64,000 nt of DNA from Agarilytica sp033852175 (GCA_033852175.1 JAWSUY010000023.1:1-64000); one strand, 5' to 3'. Shown: positions 1-9,556, numbered from the stretch's first letter. Notes: generated by a model not told the origin, from the sequence alone. Numbers and translations are program-made.

Positions 1-610
1 AATACGGCGGCCACTCAAGCGACCAGTAATTACGATATTACGCAGCCCAGCGTAGCCATTCAAAACGTGCCCGCGAATTCGAATAGCGCGTTCACGGCGA
101 CGTTTGAATTCAGTCAAGACGTGAACGATTTTGTGGTCGGTGATATTAGTTTATCGAATGCCGGAGCGAGTGCGTTTTCTGCTGTCGATGGGAATACCTA
201 CACCGCATTAATTACCCCGGCCACACAAGGCAGTGTGACCGTAGATGTTAATGCCAGCGTCGCCACCGATGATGCCGGCAATGACAACACGGCGGCCACG
301 CAAGCGACCAGTAATTACGATATTACGCAGCCCAGCGTAGCCATTCAAAACGTGCCCGCGAATTCGAATAGCGCGTTCACTGCAACGTTTGAATTCAGTC
401 AAGACGTGAACGATTTTGTGGTCGGCGATATTAGTTTATCAAATGCCGGTGCGAGTGCGTTTACGGCAGTCGATGCGAATACCTACACGGCATTAATTAC
501 CCCAGCCGCCGAAGGCAGTGTGACCGTGGATGTTAATGCCAGCGTCGCTACCGATGATGCTGGTAACGACAATACGGCGGCCACTCAAGCGGTAAGCAAT
601 TACGATAGTA
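1..610 (+). repeat. Near-identical 285-bp Ig-like repeats
   Basis: The segment starting CGCAGCCCAGCG recurs 285 bp later (41 and 326) with only scattered substitutions. This gives 95-residue Big_12-like units with the core FTATFEFSQDV and GNTYTALITP. The array runs off the left edge, so the copy number is unknown. Confidence 0.85.
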
Positions 611-3600
611 TCTTACCCGGTGCGCCCACTGTGGTGATTACAGAAGATGCGGACAACGATGCCGTTATCACCACATCTGAGCTTATCGGTGATATTGATG
701 TGCGCGTTAACTTGCCTGCAGGTGTATCGGTCGGCGATACCGTAAACGTAGTGGCCGCGACCACTATTCAAGTCGTGTTAGACGCCGACGATATTATTAA
801 TGGCAATGTGCAAGTTCAGTTCACTGCTCCAACAGCAAACGATACCTTTTCGGTATCAGCGTTTATCGTGGATCTTGCTGTAAACACTGGCACAAGCAGC
901 GCAGTGGATAGCGCACTTATAAGTGCAGACCGTGATCTCGATGGCATTGATGATTCTGTAGAAGATACTTTAGGCACCGATCCCGATAGTGCAGACTCGG
1001 ATAAAGATGGAATACCCGATGGGATAGAAATTGGCGATCCAAATACTCCAACCGATTCAGATATGGATGGCGTCATCGATGCACTTGATCCCGATGACGA
1101 TAACGACGGCATATCCACTATCGAAGAAGATTTAAATACCGACGATGACGACCCATCAACGAATCCAAGCGACAGCGACGGTGATGGCATACCCAACTAC
1201 CTCGACACAGACAGTGACGATGATGATATTACGGATGCCATTGAGAACGGCTCCGTGCTCACCGACATCGATGGCGATGGCATTGTCGATAGCTTAGATG
1301 CCGACGATGATGGTACTCCGGGCACAGACAGTGACGCTACCGATGATAATAACGATGGCGTTAACGATAATGAGATACCTCGCGATACCGACGGAGACTT
1401 CGAACCCAATTATTTAGACCGAGATAGTGACAACGACGGTATTCCTGATCAAATCGAAAGTGGTGGTGTTGGCACTGATACCGATAACGACGGTATTGAT
1501 GATGCCTTTGACGCTGACGATGACGGAACCCCTGGTACCGATGACGGCAGTACGGATAGCAATAATGATGGCATTGAAGATAACGCTGTTCTTGCGGACA
1601 CCGACGCGGATCTGATTCCGGACTATCTTGATCTTGATAGCGATGGCGACGGCATACCTGACGCAATAGAGGGCGGCGCAAGTGGTAACGACAGTGACCT
1701 TGATGGTATAGACGATTTCTTTGATGCCGATGACGACGGCACTCCCGGAACCGATACTGGCGCAATCGACGCTAATAATGACGGAATTAACGACGCCGTT
1801 TCACCCACAAATACAGATGATGACAATGTACCGGACTATCGCGATATCGATAGTGATAACGATGGACTGCCCGATGTTATCGAAGCGGGGTCAGCAGGAA
1901 CAGACATCGATGAAGACGGTATAGATGATGCCTTTGATGCTGACGATGATGGTGTCCCCGGAGAAGATATCGACGATACAGACCTTAACAATGACGGCAT
2001 TTTAGACGCCCTATTCCCTGCCGGTGTGCTTCTCGACAGCGACGATGATGATGCACCCAATTACCGCGATACCGACAGCGATGGCGATGGCATTCTCGAC
2101 AGCATTGAAAATGGCAGCAGCGGCATCGATGCGGATAATGATGGCATTGATGACGCCTTTGATGCAGATCTAGATGGCCTACCCGGTCCCGATGAAGGCA
2201 AAGTTGATGTCGATGGTGATGGCATTGATGATCGAGGTATTACCCCAGACAACGATGGTGACAGCTTCGCTGACTATCTTGATGTTGATAGTGACAATGA
2301 CGGACTGACTGATGCTGAAGAAGTCGGTGCTGGAGGTGGCGATACGGATGGCGATGGTGTGCTCGATTATCTTGACTCTGATTCTGATAACGATTCAATC
2401 CCCGACATAATTGAAGGTCTCGGTGATAGCGACATGGACGGAATACCCGACTATTTAGATAGCGACAGTGATAATGACGGAATTCCTGATGCCGTTGAAA
2501 ACATTACCGCCCCTCGATTAAGTGGCAACGATACAGACGGTGATGGTATTGATGATGCCATCGACATTGACGAGAACCCGGATGAAGAAGACACAAACAA
2601 TAACGGCATTGCCGACAGTGCCGAACCCTTAGATACCGATAATGACGGTATACCCAACTATCTCGATCTCGATAGTGACGGTGACGGCCTACCCGATAGT
2701 ATTGAAGCGGCAAATGTTCCTTCTTTCTCCGGCATGGATGAAGACGGTGATGGCATTGATGACTTCATTGATGTCGACCAAACCGGCGGCTCTGACCTCA
2801 ATGGCAATGGGCTTGACGATGACTTTGAGCCGATCGATACCAATGGCAATGGGCTCGCGAACTATCTTGATCTTGACAGTGACAGCGACGGCATCCCCGA
2901 CTCTATTGAATCGGGCGCCAGCGGTATTGATAGCGACGACGACGGCATTGATGACACCTACGATGTCGATATTACCGGTGGCCTGGATAGCGATAACGAC
3001 GGTGTTGATGACAGCGCCGCCGCAATCAATTCCGATAACGATAGTACCCCCGATTATCTCGACCTTGATAGCGACAACGACAACATCACAGATGTGATCG
3101 AGGCTGGCCTGAGCGATGACAATTTTGATGGCCTAAGCGATGACGGGACACTTACCTCTACACTACTGCCAAACTCAGATGACGATGATTTACCCGACTA
3201 TCGCGATCTTGATAGCGATAACGACGGAACTAACGATATTGAAGAAGCTGGCTATCTAAGCTTGGATATTGATAACGACGGTGTAATCGACAGTAACGAA
3301 GATGACGATGGTGATGGTATTCCCAACATTGTCGATGCAGAGGACGATCAATTTGGTCGCACTCAGGACTCCGACCGAGATGTTATCAATAATGAAATTG
3401 ATTTAGATGATGACAATGACGGTATTCCCGACACCATTGAATTAGCGAACGTGCCCCCACTGTTAGGGATAGATGCGAATAACAACAATATCGATGATTC
3501 GGTTGATGTATTTTATACCGGTGGAGTTGATGCGAACAATGATGGCATTGATGACATCTTAAGTGGTGATACCGATGGCGATGGCTTGATTGATTCTCTG

Positions 3601-5463
3601 GATCTGGATAGCGACAACGACGGAATTTTGGATGTAATTGAAAGTGGACGCTTGGGTATCAGTGACAACAATAATGACGGAGTGGTTGATAATTTTGTTG
3701 ATGCGAACAATGACGGCCTAGATGATCGAATCGACCCCAGTCAGTCGGCAATAGATACCGACGATGATGGCGAACCCGATTTTCAAGATCTCGATGCCGA
3801 TAACGATGGGATCAACGATATCAACGAAAGTGGACGCGGTAATTTAGATGCTAATAACGATGGTCTCATTGATGCTGTCGAGGACAGCGATTTGGACGGC
3901 ATTAGCGATAATGTGGACTCCATAGTGAACGGAGGCGTCTCCGGCACGCCTTCAGTAGCAGTCGATACCGATGGCGACGGAATTCAGGATTTTCGAGATC
4001 TCGATAGCGATGGTGATGGCTTCGACGATGCGCTTGAAACCGGAGACTTCGATAACAATGGGATTGATGATCAGCTAGAAGATGATGGCTCCCTGGAAAC
4101 CGCAGTGACCGGTGGCGGCGGCGCGGTTAACATTGAGTTTATGATTATCCTAATACTGTTAGTTGCTTTCAAACTGTTTCGTTCGGCTTCACCAACATCT
4201 CAAATAATAGAAAACATATTTGTCTTATTCGGAGTCGTAAAAACAAAAAAAATAACGAGCATGACAATAGCCAAAAGCAATGCTGACCCCACACTCATTG
4301 GAAACAGGAAGACTCGATCAAGCATAGCAATATCATCGTTGATAATTGTTGGGCTGATTTCAATTCCAAATATTAGTATCGCCAATTCACGAGCGTGCGG
4401 AGTCCAATCCGGTGACGTATTTAAGTCCTGTTTTTACGCGGGGTTCGGCGTGGGACGATCACACCTAGCCCCTGAAGGAGAAGTCAACGGCTGGAGCACC
4501 AACGACAAAATAGATACAGGTTTTGAAATTCATATTGGACAACAATTTAAGCCACATCTGTACTGGGAATTAATGTACCTAGACGCAGGCGAAGCCGGTC
4601 TAGGAAACAGGAATCCGGCACTTACCCAGCTCATTCCAGACGCTGGTGTTAGCTATAAAATACCCTCTGTAAGAGTCGGCTATTATCTTTGGACAAAGCC
4701 CAGTGGTTTTAATTTTTATGGCAACGCCGGTATATCTTTTATCCAAACCGAGTCAAACGACGATCGAATTGGTGAAGACCCTCAGTCGTCTACACAGTTT
4801 ATGTTAGGTGCCGGTGTGGAATATCGCTTCAAAGAATCGCCGTGGTTTTTGCGTCTACAATTTGACAGCTACGATCATGACGCTAATTACACATCGCTGA
4901 ATATTTCGCGATTCTTCGGTAAAACACATAAAGCATCCAAAAAACCGGCGGTTATGCCCTCTCCTACGCCCATTGTTACAGCCTCAGCGCCCCCAACAAT
5001 GCCCATAGCAGCCGAGCCGATCGACAATGACCATGACAGCGTTTTGGATGACGATGATCTTTGCCCAGATACACCCATTGATACGCCCGTCAACGAACAA
5101 GGCTGTGCCGTGTTTTCTCAGGCTCTCGAAGGCGTAAACTTTGAAACCAACAAAGCAGTATTAACATCAAAAGCGAAGGCGGCACTAGATCAAACAGTCG
5201 ACACGCTGAATCGTTACCCTAGCGTTAACGTTGAAGTTCAGGCACACACCGACAGTCAAGGTGCAGCGGAATACAATCAGGAACTTTCCGACCGACGAGC
5301 AAAATCGGTGGTCAAATATCTAGTATCCAAAGGCATTGATGAAAAACGTCTGGTATCAAAGGGCTATGGCGAAACCACTCCGTTGCGCTCAAACGATACG
5401 GCTACTGGACGTGAAAAAAACCGTCGAGTTGAATTAAAGGTGCTCACTACTGTTATAAACTGA
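1..5463 (+). CDS. Giant Ig-like/TSP3-repeat surface protein fused in frame to an OmpA-family protein (5' partial)
   Basis: The frame is open from base 1, so the start lies outside the window; the GTG at 67 is internal. Order: Big_12-type bacterial Ig repeats (about 1-610), a short spacer, a long array of Asp/Asn-rich calcium-binding type-3 repeats (about 930-4080), a Gly4 stretch followed by a hydrophobic helix and basic residues (about 4110-4185, GlyGly-CTERM-like), then a second Met (4261) with a signal-peptide-like segment, an outer-membrane barrel (about 4400-4920), a short acidic Asp repeat and an OmpA peptidoglycan-binding domain (about 5110-5460, with AHTDSQG and NRRVEL). Inference: a secreted or surface adhesin joined to a peptidoglycan-anchored porin-like protein. 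The central sorting-like tail and second signal peptide suggest two genes that have lost their boundary at an 8-A tract. Domain reading is confident; a single translated product is uncertain. Confidence 0.85.
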   Translation, partial: NTAATQATSNYDITQPSVAIQNVPANSNSAFTATFEFSQDVNDFVVGDISLSNAGASAFSAVDGNTYTALITPATQGSVTVDVNASVATDDAGNDNTAATQATSNYDITQPSVAIQNVPANSNSAFTATFEFSQDVNDFVVGDISLSNAGASAFTAVDANTYTALITPAAEGSVTVDVNASVATDDAGNDNTAATQAVSNYDSILPGAPTVVITEDADNDAVITTSELIGDIDVRVNLPAGVSVGDTVNVVAATTIQVVLDADDIINGNVQVQFTAPTANDTFSVSAFIVDLAVNTGTSSAVDSALISADRDLDGIDDSVEDTLGTDPDSADSDKDGIPDGIEIGDPNTPTDSDMDGVIDALDPDDDNDGISTIEEDLNTDDDDPSTNPSDSDGDGIPNYLDTDSDDDDITDAIENGSVLTDIDGDGIVDSLDADDDGTPGTDSDATDDNNDGVNDNEIPRDTDGDFEPNYLDRDSDNDGIPDQIESGGVGTDTDNDGIDDAFDADDDGTPGTDDGSTDSNNDGIEDNAVLADTDADLIPDYLDLDSDGDGIPDAIEGGASGNDSDLDGIDDFFDADDDGTPGTDTGAIDANNDGINDAVSPTNTDDDNVPDYRDIDSDNDGLPDVIEAGSAGTDIDEDGIDDAFDADDDGVPGEDIDDTDLNNDGILDALFPAGVLLDSDDDDAPNYRDTDSDGDGILDSIENGSSGIDADNDGIDDAFDADLDGLPGPDEGKVDVDGDGIDDRGITPDNDGDSFADYLDVDSDNDGLTDAEEVGAGGGDTDGDGVLDYLDSDSDNDSIPDIIEGLGDSDMDGIPDYLDSDSDNDGIPDAVENITAPRLSGNDTDGDGIDDAIDIDENPDEEDTNNNGIADSAEPLDTDNDGIPNYLDLDSDGDGLPDSIEAANVPSFSGMDEDGDGIDDFIDVDQTGGSDLNGNGLDDDFEPIDTNGNGLANYLDLDSDSDGIPDSIESGASGIDSDDDGIDDTYDVDITGGLDSDNDGVDDSAAAINSDNDSTPDYLDLDSDNDNITDVIEAGLSDDNFDGLSDDGTLTSTLLPNSDDDDLPDYRDLDSDNDGTNDIEEAGYLSLDIDNDGVIDSNEDDDGDGIPNIVDAEDDQFGRTQDSDRDVINNEIDLDDDNDGIPDTIELANVPPLLGIDANNNNIDDSVDVFYTGGVDANNDGIDDILSGDTDGDGLIDSLDLDSDNDGILDVIESGRLGISDNNNDGVVDNFVDANNDGLDDRIDPSQSAIDTDDDGEPDFQDLDADNDGINDINESGRGNLDANNDGLIDAVEDSDLDGISDNVDSIVNGGVSGTPSVAVDTDGDGIQDFRDLDSDGDGFDDALETGDFDNNGIDDQLEDDGSLETAVTGGGGAVNIEFMIILILLVAFKLFRSASPTSQIIENIFVLFGVVKTKKITSMTIAKSNADPTLIGNRKTRSSIAISSLIIVGLISIPNISIANSRACGVQSGDVFKSCFYAGFGVGRSHLAPEGEVNGWSTNDKIDTGFEIHIGQQFKPHLYWELMYLDAGEAGLGNRNPALTQLIPDAGVSYKIPSVRVGYYLWTKPSGFNFYGNAGISFIQTESNDDRIGEDPQSSTQFMLGAGVEYRFKESPWFLRLQFDSYDHDANYTSLNISRFFGKTHKASKKPAVMPSPTPIVTASAPPTMPIAAEPIDNDHDSVLDDDDLCPDTPIDTPVNEQGCAVFSQALEGVNFETNKAVLTSKAKAALDQTVDTLNRYPSVNVEVQAHTDSQGAAEYNQELSDRRAKSVVKYLVSKGIDEKRLVSKGYGETTPLRSNDTATGREKNRRVELKVLTTVIN
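930..4080 (+). repeat. Type-3 (thrombospondin-like) calcium-binding repeat array
   Basis: Dense DxDxDGxxD motifs recur about every 12-15 residues. They are organised in longer units of roughly 72 residues (DSDGDGIPD-x-IE-x-G ... DADDDGTPG ... PDYRDID). In this family the aspartates coordinate calcium and make a stiff extended rod. Units are clearly related but diverged, unlike the near-identical Ig units before them. Confidence 0.85.
4245..4252 (+). other. A8 homopolymer at the junction of two fused coding units
   Basis: Eight A residues precede TAACGAGCATG. In the current frame the TAA is skipped. With one A fewer, the upstream protein would end at TAA 4253-4255 and the downstream OmpA-like protein would start at ATG 4261, five bases later. 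This is either a sequencing or assembly indel, a slippage site, or a genuine fusion. Confidence 0.6.
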
Positions 5464-5485
5464 GGGGCGCCCCCCTTCTTGTTTA
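5463..5485 (+). terminator. Possible weak terminator after the OmpA-like end
   Basis: AGGGG (5463-5467) can pair with CCCCT (5472-5476) around a 4-nt loop, followed by TCTTGTTT. The stem is short and the T tract is broken. It lies directly at the stop codon. The rest of the gap up to 5643 shows nothing else. Confidence 0.3.
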
Positions 5486-5643
5486 CACTTAACGACTTAT
5501 TACAGAAACTGGAAATTCACGTAGCATACATATAGTGACGAACATTGGATGAAATTCTTGCCACATTAAAAGTCTGTTCAGCAATAGAGCTGTTCAATAC
5601 CACCACAATAATTCGGCTAAAACTGCCTTAAGCAAGAAAATAA

Positions 5644-6546
5644 TCACTTATAGAAAACCAAGACAAGAATCCCAGACAGGATAATTGAAATACCAAAAAA
5701 TTCCATACGACTCGTCTTTTCTTTGAATATCACTGCCGATACAGCAAAAGCAAAAACCAACTCAACCTGCCCAAGCGCTCGCACATGACAAGCATTTTCG
5801 ATTGTCATTGCAGTCACCCAACAAGCCGAAGCAATCGTGCCAGTAAGCCCTACCAGCCACGACAGTCGCCACTCACGAATCACCGACGTCATCTGGCCAG
5901 GTTCACGCTTAAACAGATACAAAGACACGACTATCGTCTGAAAAATCAACACAACGGTTAGCGTAAAGGAAGCTTGAATCACAAAGCCACCTTCCAGCGA
6001 AAGGCTGGCACCACGAAACGAAACCGCCGAAGCACCAAAAAACAAACCCGCACAAACACCAATCAAGGCCGATTTCGTTTTCAGGGAACCCAACAGGCCC
6101 GCAAAGCTCGTATTGTTACGCGTACTCGACATAACCATCACACCTACGATGCCAAGTGAAATACCAATAATTGCTCCTGATGTTAGGCCGTCGGCCAAAA
6201 TAAAGAAGCCCAGCAACGCTGCCTGAATCGTTTCAGTTTTGGAATACGTAATGCCAACAAAAAAGTTTCGGTACGAAAACAATTTAACCAAAAGAGCCGT
6301 GGCAACAATCTGAGACAAACCACCGACAACCGCATACATATAAAAATTCAGATTAGGCTCAGGAATTTCATATCCCAAGCCATAACACAAAAAACAGATG
6401 TAAATAATAGCAAATGGTACTGCGTAGAAAAACCGAGCCTGGGTTGCACCAAGAGTGCTCAGATTTTCGGTGAGATGTTTTTGAAGGGCTGAACGAATAC
6501 TTTGACTAAACGCGGCAAGAATTGTAATCGGCACCCATATTTCCAA
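5644..6546 (-). CDS. EamA/DMT-superfamily permease
   Basis: A 300-residue, very hydrophobic protein with about ten predicted membrane helices in two EamA-like halves, the usual size and layout of the drug/metabolite transporter superfamily in the inner membrane. The substrate cannot be read from the sequence; members move amino acids, sugars, nucleotides or metabolites, often outward. The ATG at 6546 is preceded by TTTTGGAA, only a poor ribosome site. It stands alone: the left neighbour is on the other strand and the right neighbour is more than 800 bp away. Confidence 0.85.
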   Translation of the reverse strand: MEIWVPITILAAFSQSIRSALQKHLTENLSTLGATQARFFYAVPFAIIYICFLCYGLGYEIPEPNLNFYMYAVVGGLSQIVATALLVKLFSYRNFFVGITYSKTETIQAALLGFFILADGLTSGAIIGISLGIVGVMVMSSTRNNTSFAGLLGSLKTKSALIGVCAGLFFGASAVSFRGASLSLEGGFVIQASFTLTVVLIFQTIVVSLYLFKREPGQMTSVIREWRLSWLVGLTGTIASACWVTAMTIENACHVRALGQVELVFAFAVSAVIFKEKTSRMEFFGISIILSGILVLVFYK

Positions 6547-7114
6547 AACTAGGCGACCCCGACTTTTTCAACAAATCGACAAATTCGACAAAGAACAATT
6601 AAATTAATGATATACCTTTGGCGAAAACACAATTGCATGCGACCTAATACCGGCAAGCAAACGAAAAACAGCATCCTAACTCCTTGAACAACTTTTCCTG
6701 ACTACGTCACATCACCATTCACAAAAAACACGCTCACCTGTTTAAAACAAGAAGCCACGTTTTACAACCAGAATACAAACGGTACGTATCAGCACAGTTA
6801 GCAAGTGAACCACTCGCAGCCCCGAAGAACAAAGAACTTTTACATTTAGCTTATTATAAACTTACGGCTATCACTGCCGCTTTAAAGCTTCTATATTTCC
6901 TGAATCATACAATCCAGCGGCTCTTTAAATTTTCACCTTTTTTATCATTTCTATCTTTTCATTATACGTTCACAATCTTCATGCCATTGATTTCACAACG
7001 ACCAGAGATAACGACATTCCCATAAAGATAAAGTACTTTCAACTTCGCAATTTTCGCGCGCACAATAGCGTCAAACGGCTAATAAGCACCTGAGACAAAA
7101 AACGGGGTCATATT
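6547..7114. other. Gene-free stretch
   Basis: AT-rich sequence upstream of the EamA gene. I see no coding frame with composition like its neighbours, no RNA gene and no strong hairpin. Short GACAAA direct repeats lie near 6570-6590. Confidence 0.5.
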
Positions 7115-7285
7115 ATGAGTATAGGTAAGTGGCGGGAAAAACTACAGCGGATTCCAGGTATATTTTGTTTTAAAGAATTTGGCGTTGAATCAAATCAATC
7201 TATAGCGGCCGCTAGAAAGCACTTCCACATTAACAAACAAAACAACTTACTCAGAAAAAAGAGAAGTTATTACAACCTCTCTTAA
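7115..7285 (+). CDS. Possible small basic protein, 56 residues
   Basis: ATG at 7115 to TAA at 7285, starting MSIGKWREKLQ and ending with a Lys/Arg-rich tail (LLRKKRSYYNLS). No family recognised, and no membrane helix or signal peptide is visible. Support for a real plus-strand transcript is indirect: a strong plus-oriented intrinsic terminator follows at 7330-7352, facing the end of the minus-strand esterase gene. The upstream GGGGT is a poor ribosome site. It could instead be a non-coding transcript or chance. Confidence 0.3.
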   Translation: MSIGKWREKLQRIPGIFCFKEFGVESNQSIAAARKHFHINKQNNLLRKKRSYYNLS

Positions 7286-7316
7286 ACAAAAAATCCCCGC
7301 ACAAAGCGAGGATTTT
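7284..7316 (-). terminator. Intrinsic terminator of the esterase gene
   Basis: Stem 7290-7300 pairs with 7306-7316 (11 bp, one mismatch) around the 5-nt loop ACAAA. Read on the minus strand it is followed by a T-rich run. It lies about 55 bp past the esterase stop. Confidence 0.65.
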
Positions 7317-7329
7317 ATCGGAAGTGTTA

Positions 7330-7352
7330 CGCGGCAACTGCCGCGTTTTTTT
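7330..7352 (+). terminator. Strong intrinsic terminator, plus strand
   Basis: CGCGGC (7330-7335), loop AACT, GCCGCG (7340-7345), then seven T residues (7346-7352). The orientation requires a plus-strand transcript arriving from the left, the best evidence for transcription across 7115-7285. Confidence 0.75.
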
Positions 7353-7371
7353 CTATTAATGAAGCCTGATC

Positions 7372-9204
7372 TTAAGGACAGCTTCCTACTGAGTAGCTAG
7401 TACCGCCGTCAGTTGTGTTAACTGTAGTTGTTTGACTCATAATACCTAAATAGTCATTACTGCCTGTTGCGTAGTACAAGCTTACGTATTGATTGTAACC
7501 GCGGCCTGCTGATGCGTGTACTCCGTTAGTCGACGTGTACTCGCTACAATCTGACGCGGGAGGAGGCGTTGGAGTAGGAGTTGGCGTAGCCGTTGGTGTT
7601 GGAGTCGGCGTAGCTGTAGGAGTCGGTGTTGGGGTCGCAGTAGGCGTTGGAGTCGGTGTAGCCGTTGGCGTTGGTGTAGGCGTCGCAGTCGGAGTTGCAG
7701 TAGGCGTTGGTGTTGAAGTCGGTGCTTCAGCTTGATCAACGTCAGTCCAAGAACCGTCTTGTAGCTGCCACAAGGTGAATGTATCAATGTAGCCATACGT
7801 ACCGCCTAGAGCGATGTAACCCGCTGAGTCAACACGACCAGCGTTGTAGTGGCCTGTTGCACTTGCAACGGCACTGGGTGCGATGTACTCAAGAGCGCCT
7901 GTGGTGAAGCTTACGGTGTTAGATGCTGCTGACTCGTTACCACAGTTATCCATGGCCGTTACGTAAAGGCTGTAAGCCGTTTCTGACGTCAAGCCAGAGA
8001 TGCTGATGCTGGCTGATGAAGAGTAGCCCGCAGATGCGCCGTTTGAATGGTAAAGCGCGTAGCGTTTAAAGTCGGCTTCTGAGTTTGTGCTGCTGATGCT
8101 CATAGACGCGTACTTATCATGAATATCGAAAGCAGCAAGACCAGAAGGTGCAGATGGAGCGGTTACATCGCTAGGGTCTTCACATGAATCGAAGCCTGCA
8201 AGTGTTACTGTTTCAAAGAACGACCAGATGTGTTGTGAAGCACTAGGCCCTTGGTCTTCTGCCCAAAGCGTGCTGGCACCGTCATCGCCTACCCAGTGAT
8301 GACCTTTACCCAAAGAGGCTGTGTGGCCGTCTACACCGTCGTAGAACATAGTTTTAACAAGTGGGTTGCCGTCTTCATCGTTATACGTGGTGATGGTGCA
8401 GTTAATGCCTTCAGTCGTACAGTCTTCTGTTTCGTCTGCGTTAAGGTCAGGGCCCCATACTGTGAGTTGCGAGTCACGAATTAGCTCGCCACCCTTAATC
8501 ATTACCGTTGTGTCATTAGTAGAGTGAACAACAAAGGTTGGTACTTTATGGTCATCGTTCAGCTCATCGTTAATTTCATCTACGTGATGAGACAGTGGTT
8601 CAAACTGATCCATAAGGACAGAGTTAGAGCCGTCACCATAAGCAGGTGCTTCAACGGGTGCCATTGCCGCCCAGTAATCGTTGTAGGCAATACCAGCCGC
8701 AACTGTCATACCGCCACCGCTGGAAATACCGGTGATGTAGCGACGATCCGGGTCAATGTTATACATAGACTCGACTTCTACACCCATCCCATAAAGATCA
8801 TCCACTTCTCCGCCTTGACCTTCGCGAACGTGGGTTGGGAACCAGTAGCCCCAGCAATTTTCGCTGCGTGATTCTGTAAAGCTAGTAACAAAGGGGAAAA
8901 CTACAATGACGTTGTTTTGGTCTGCAATTAAGTCAAAGTTCCAAAGGTTTAAAGCGTCTGTATGGTCCATCGCGCAACCATGTAAAGCAAAAATCATGGG
9001 AACGGCTTCAGTACCATCGTAAGACTGGGGAACGTACACCTTATATTCACGAGCTTTCGATCCGCTGAACGTGAAGCTATCGATTGCTCCAGTGCCGGTA
9101 ACTGTTTGAGAGATCGCAGGTAAAGCAGTGAGGGCACCAACCGCAATAACTGCGAAGATCGATTGACGTAATTTAGTAAGTGGTTTGGAAAACAACATAA
9201 TCAT
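7372..9204 (-). CDS. Secreted PHB-depolymerase/feruloyl-esterase-like (CE1-type) modular esterase
   Basis: About 610 residues. A signal peptide ends near AISQ (residue 34). The catalytic domain of the PHB-depolymerase family follows, with the oxyanion-side motif ALHGC (about 74-78) and the nucleophile in GISSG (about 160-164). After it come a fibronectin-III-like domain, a short domain with the motif HYNAGRV, a Thr-Pro-Ala linker and a second copy of the same short type (HASAGRGYN ... VGSCP), probably binding modules. The family cleaves esters in polyesters or in plant-wall polysaccharides (feruloyl or acetyl groups); which one applies here is not decidable. Start: TTG 9207, ATG 9204 and ATG 9198 are all in frame; AGAGG lies just upstream, and I chose 9204. 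A perfect CRP site sits about 95 bp upstream, so control by cAMP-CRP is likely. Confidence 0.85.
   Translation of the reverse strand: MIMLFSKPLTKLRQSIFAVIAVGALTALPAISQTVTGTGAIDSFTFSGSKAREYKVYVPQSYDGTEAVPMIFALHGCAMDHTDALNLWNFDLIADQNNVIVVFPFVTSFTESRSENCWGYWFPTHVREGQGGEVDDLYGMGVEVESMYNIDPDRRYITGISSGGGMTVAAGIAYNDYWAAMAPVEAPAYGDGSNSVLMDQFEPLSHHVDEINDELNDDHKVPTFVVHSTNDTTVMIKGGELIRDSQLTVWGPDLNADETEDCTTEGINCTITTYNDEDGNPLVKTMFYDGVDGHTASLGKGHHWVGDDGASTLWAEDQGPSASQHIWSFFETVTLAGFDSCEDPSDVTAPSAPSGLAAFDIHDKYASMSISSTNSEADFKRYALYHSNGASAGYSSSASISISGLTSETAYSLYVTAMDNCGNESAASNTVSFTTGALEYIAPSAVASATGHYNAGRVDSAGYIALGGTYGYIDTFTLWQLQDGSWTDVDQAEAPTSTPTPTATPTATPTPTPTATPTPTPTATPTPTPTATPTPTPTATPTPTPTPPPASDCSEYTSTNGVHASAGRGYNQYVSLYYATGSNDYLGIMSQTTTVNTTDGGTSYSVGSCP
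7553..7728 (-). repeat. Thr-Pro-Ala linker coding repeat
   Basis: An imperfect repetition of GTNGGNGT/GCAGT-type hexamers encodes PTPTPTATP units. Such flexible linkers separate catalytic and binding modules in secreted carbohydrate-active enzymes. Confidence 0.85.
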
Positions 9205-9296
9205 CAAGCCTCTGGGAGAGTAGTCAGCTTAGTTAGGTGTATCACGTAAAACCAAGCATCTAATTGTTTTTTGAGATTTTGTTTTGGCGTTCAAAG

Positions 9297-9312
9297 TGTG
9301 ACGCAGATCACA
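9297..9312 (-). promoter_or_regulatory. Perfect CRP (cAMP receptor protein) binding site
   Basis: TGTGACGCAGATCACA is an exact TGTGA-N6-TCACA palindrome with A/T-rich flanks. It is centred about 100 bp upstream of the esterase start, a suitable place for class I activation. Confidence 0.75.
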
Positions 9313-9524
9313 TTCATCTCATGCAACAAAGTTTATCAGGTGATTTGAGTGCCAGCACATGCAAATAATAATGGACATTCCAATAAATAATTGGTAATGC
9401 AAAAGGTGCTTAAGTCGCTTTTGATAGGGTTTTAGGTGACACAATGCTTAATCAGTCTAAAAGGCATAAGGAGAGGTGCGTTTTATTCGAAAAAAGGCGT
9501 TATTTGGGGTAAATATCGCTCTTT

Positions 9525-9556
9525 ATTCGATCAAATCGATATTCGATCAAATCTAT
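9525..9556. repeat. Tandem 16-bp AT-rich direct repeat
   Basis: ATTCGATCAAATCGAT (9525-9540) is followed directly by ATTCGATCAAATCTAT (9541-9556), one mismatch. ATAATCGATAT and the inverted motif TATCGAATA follow. It could be a regulator-binding cluster; no gene starts nearby that explains it. Confidence 0.6.

Noticed and set aside
816..3710. Ser-rich and Arg/His-rich frames opposite or beside the calcium-binding repeats
   Set aside because: They are produced by the Asp-rich repeat read in other frames; composition is not protein-like.
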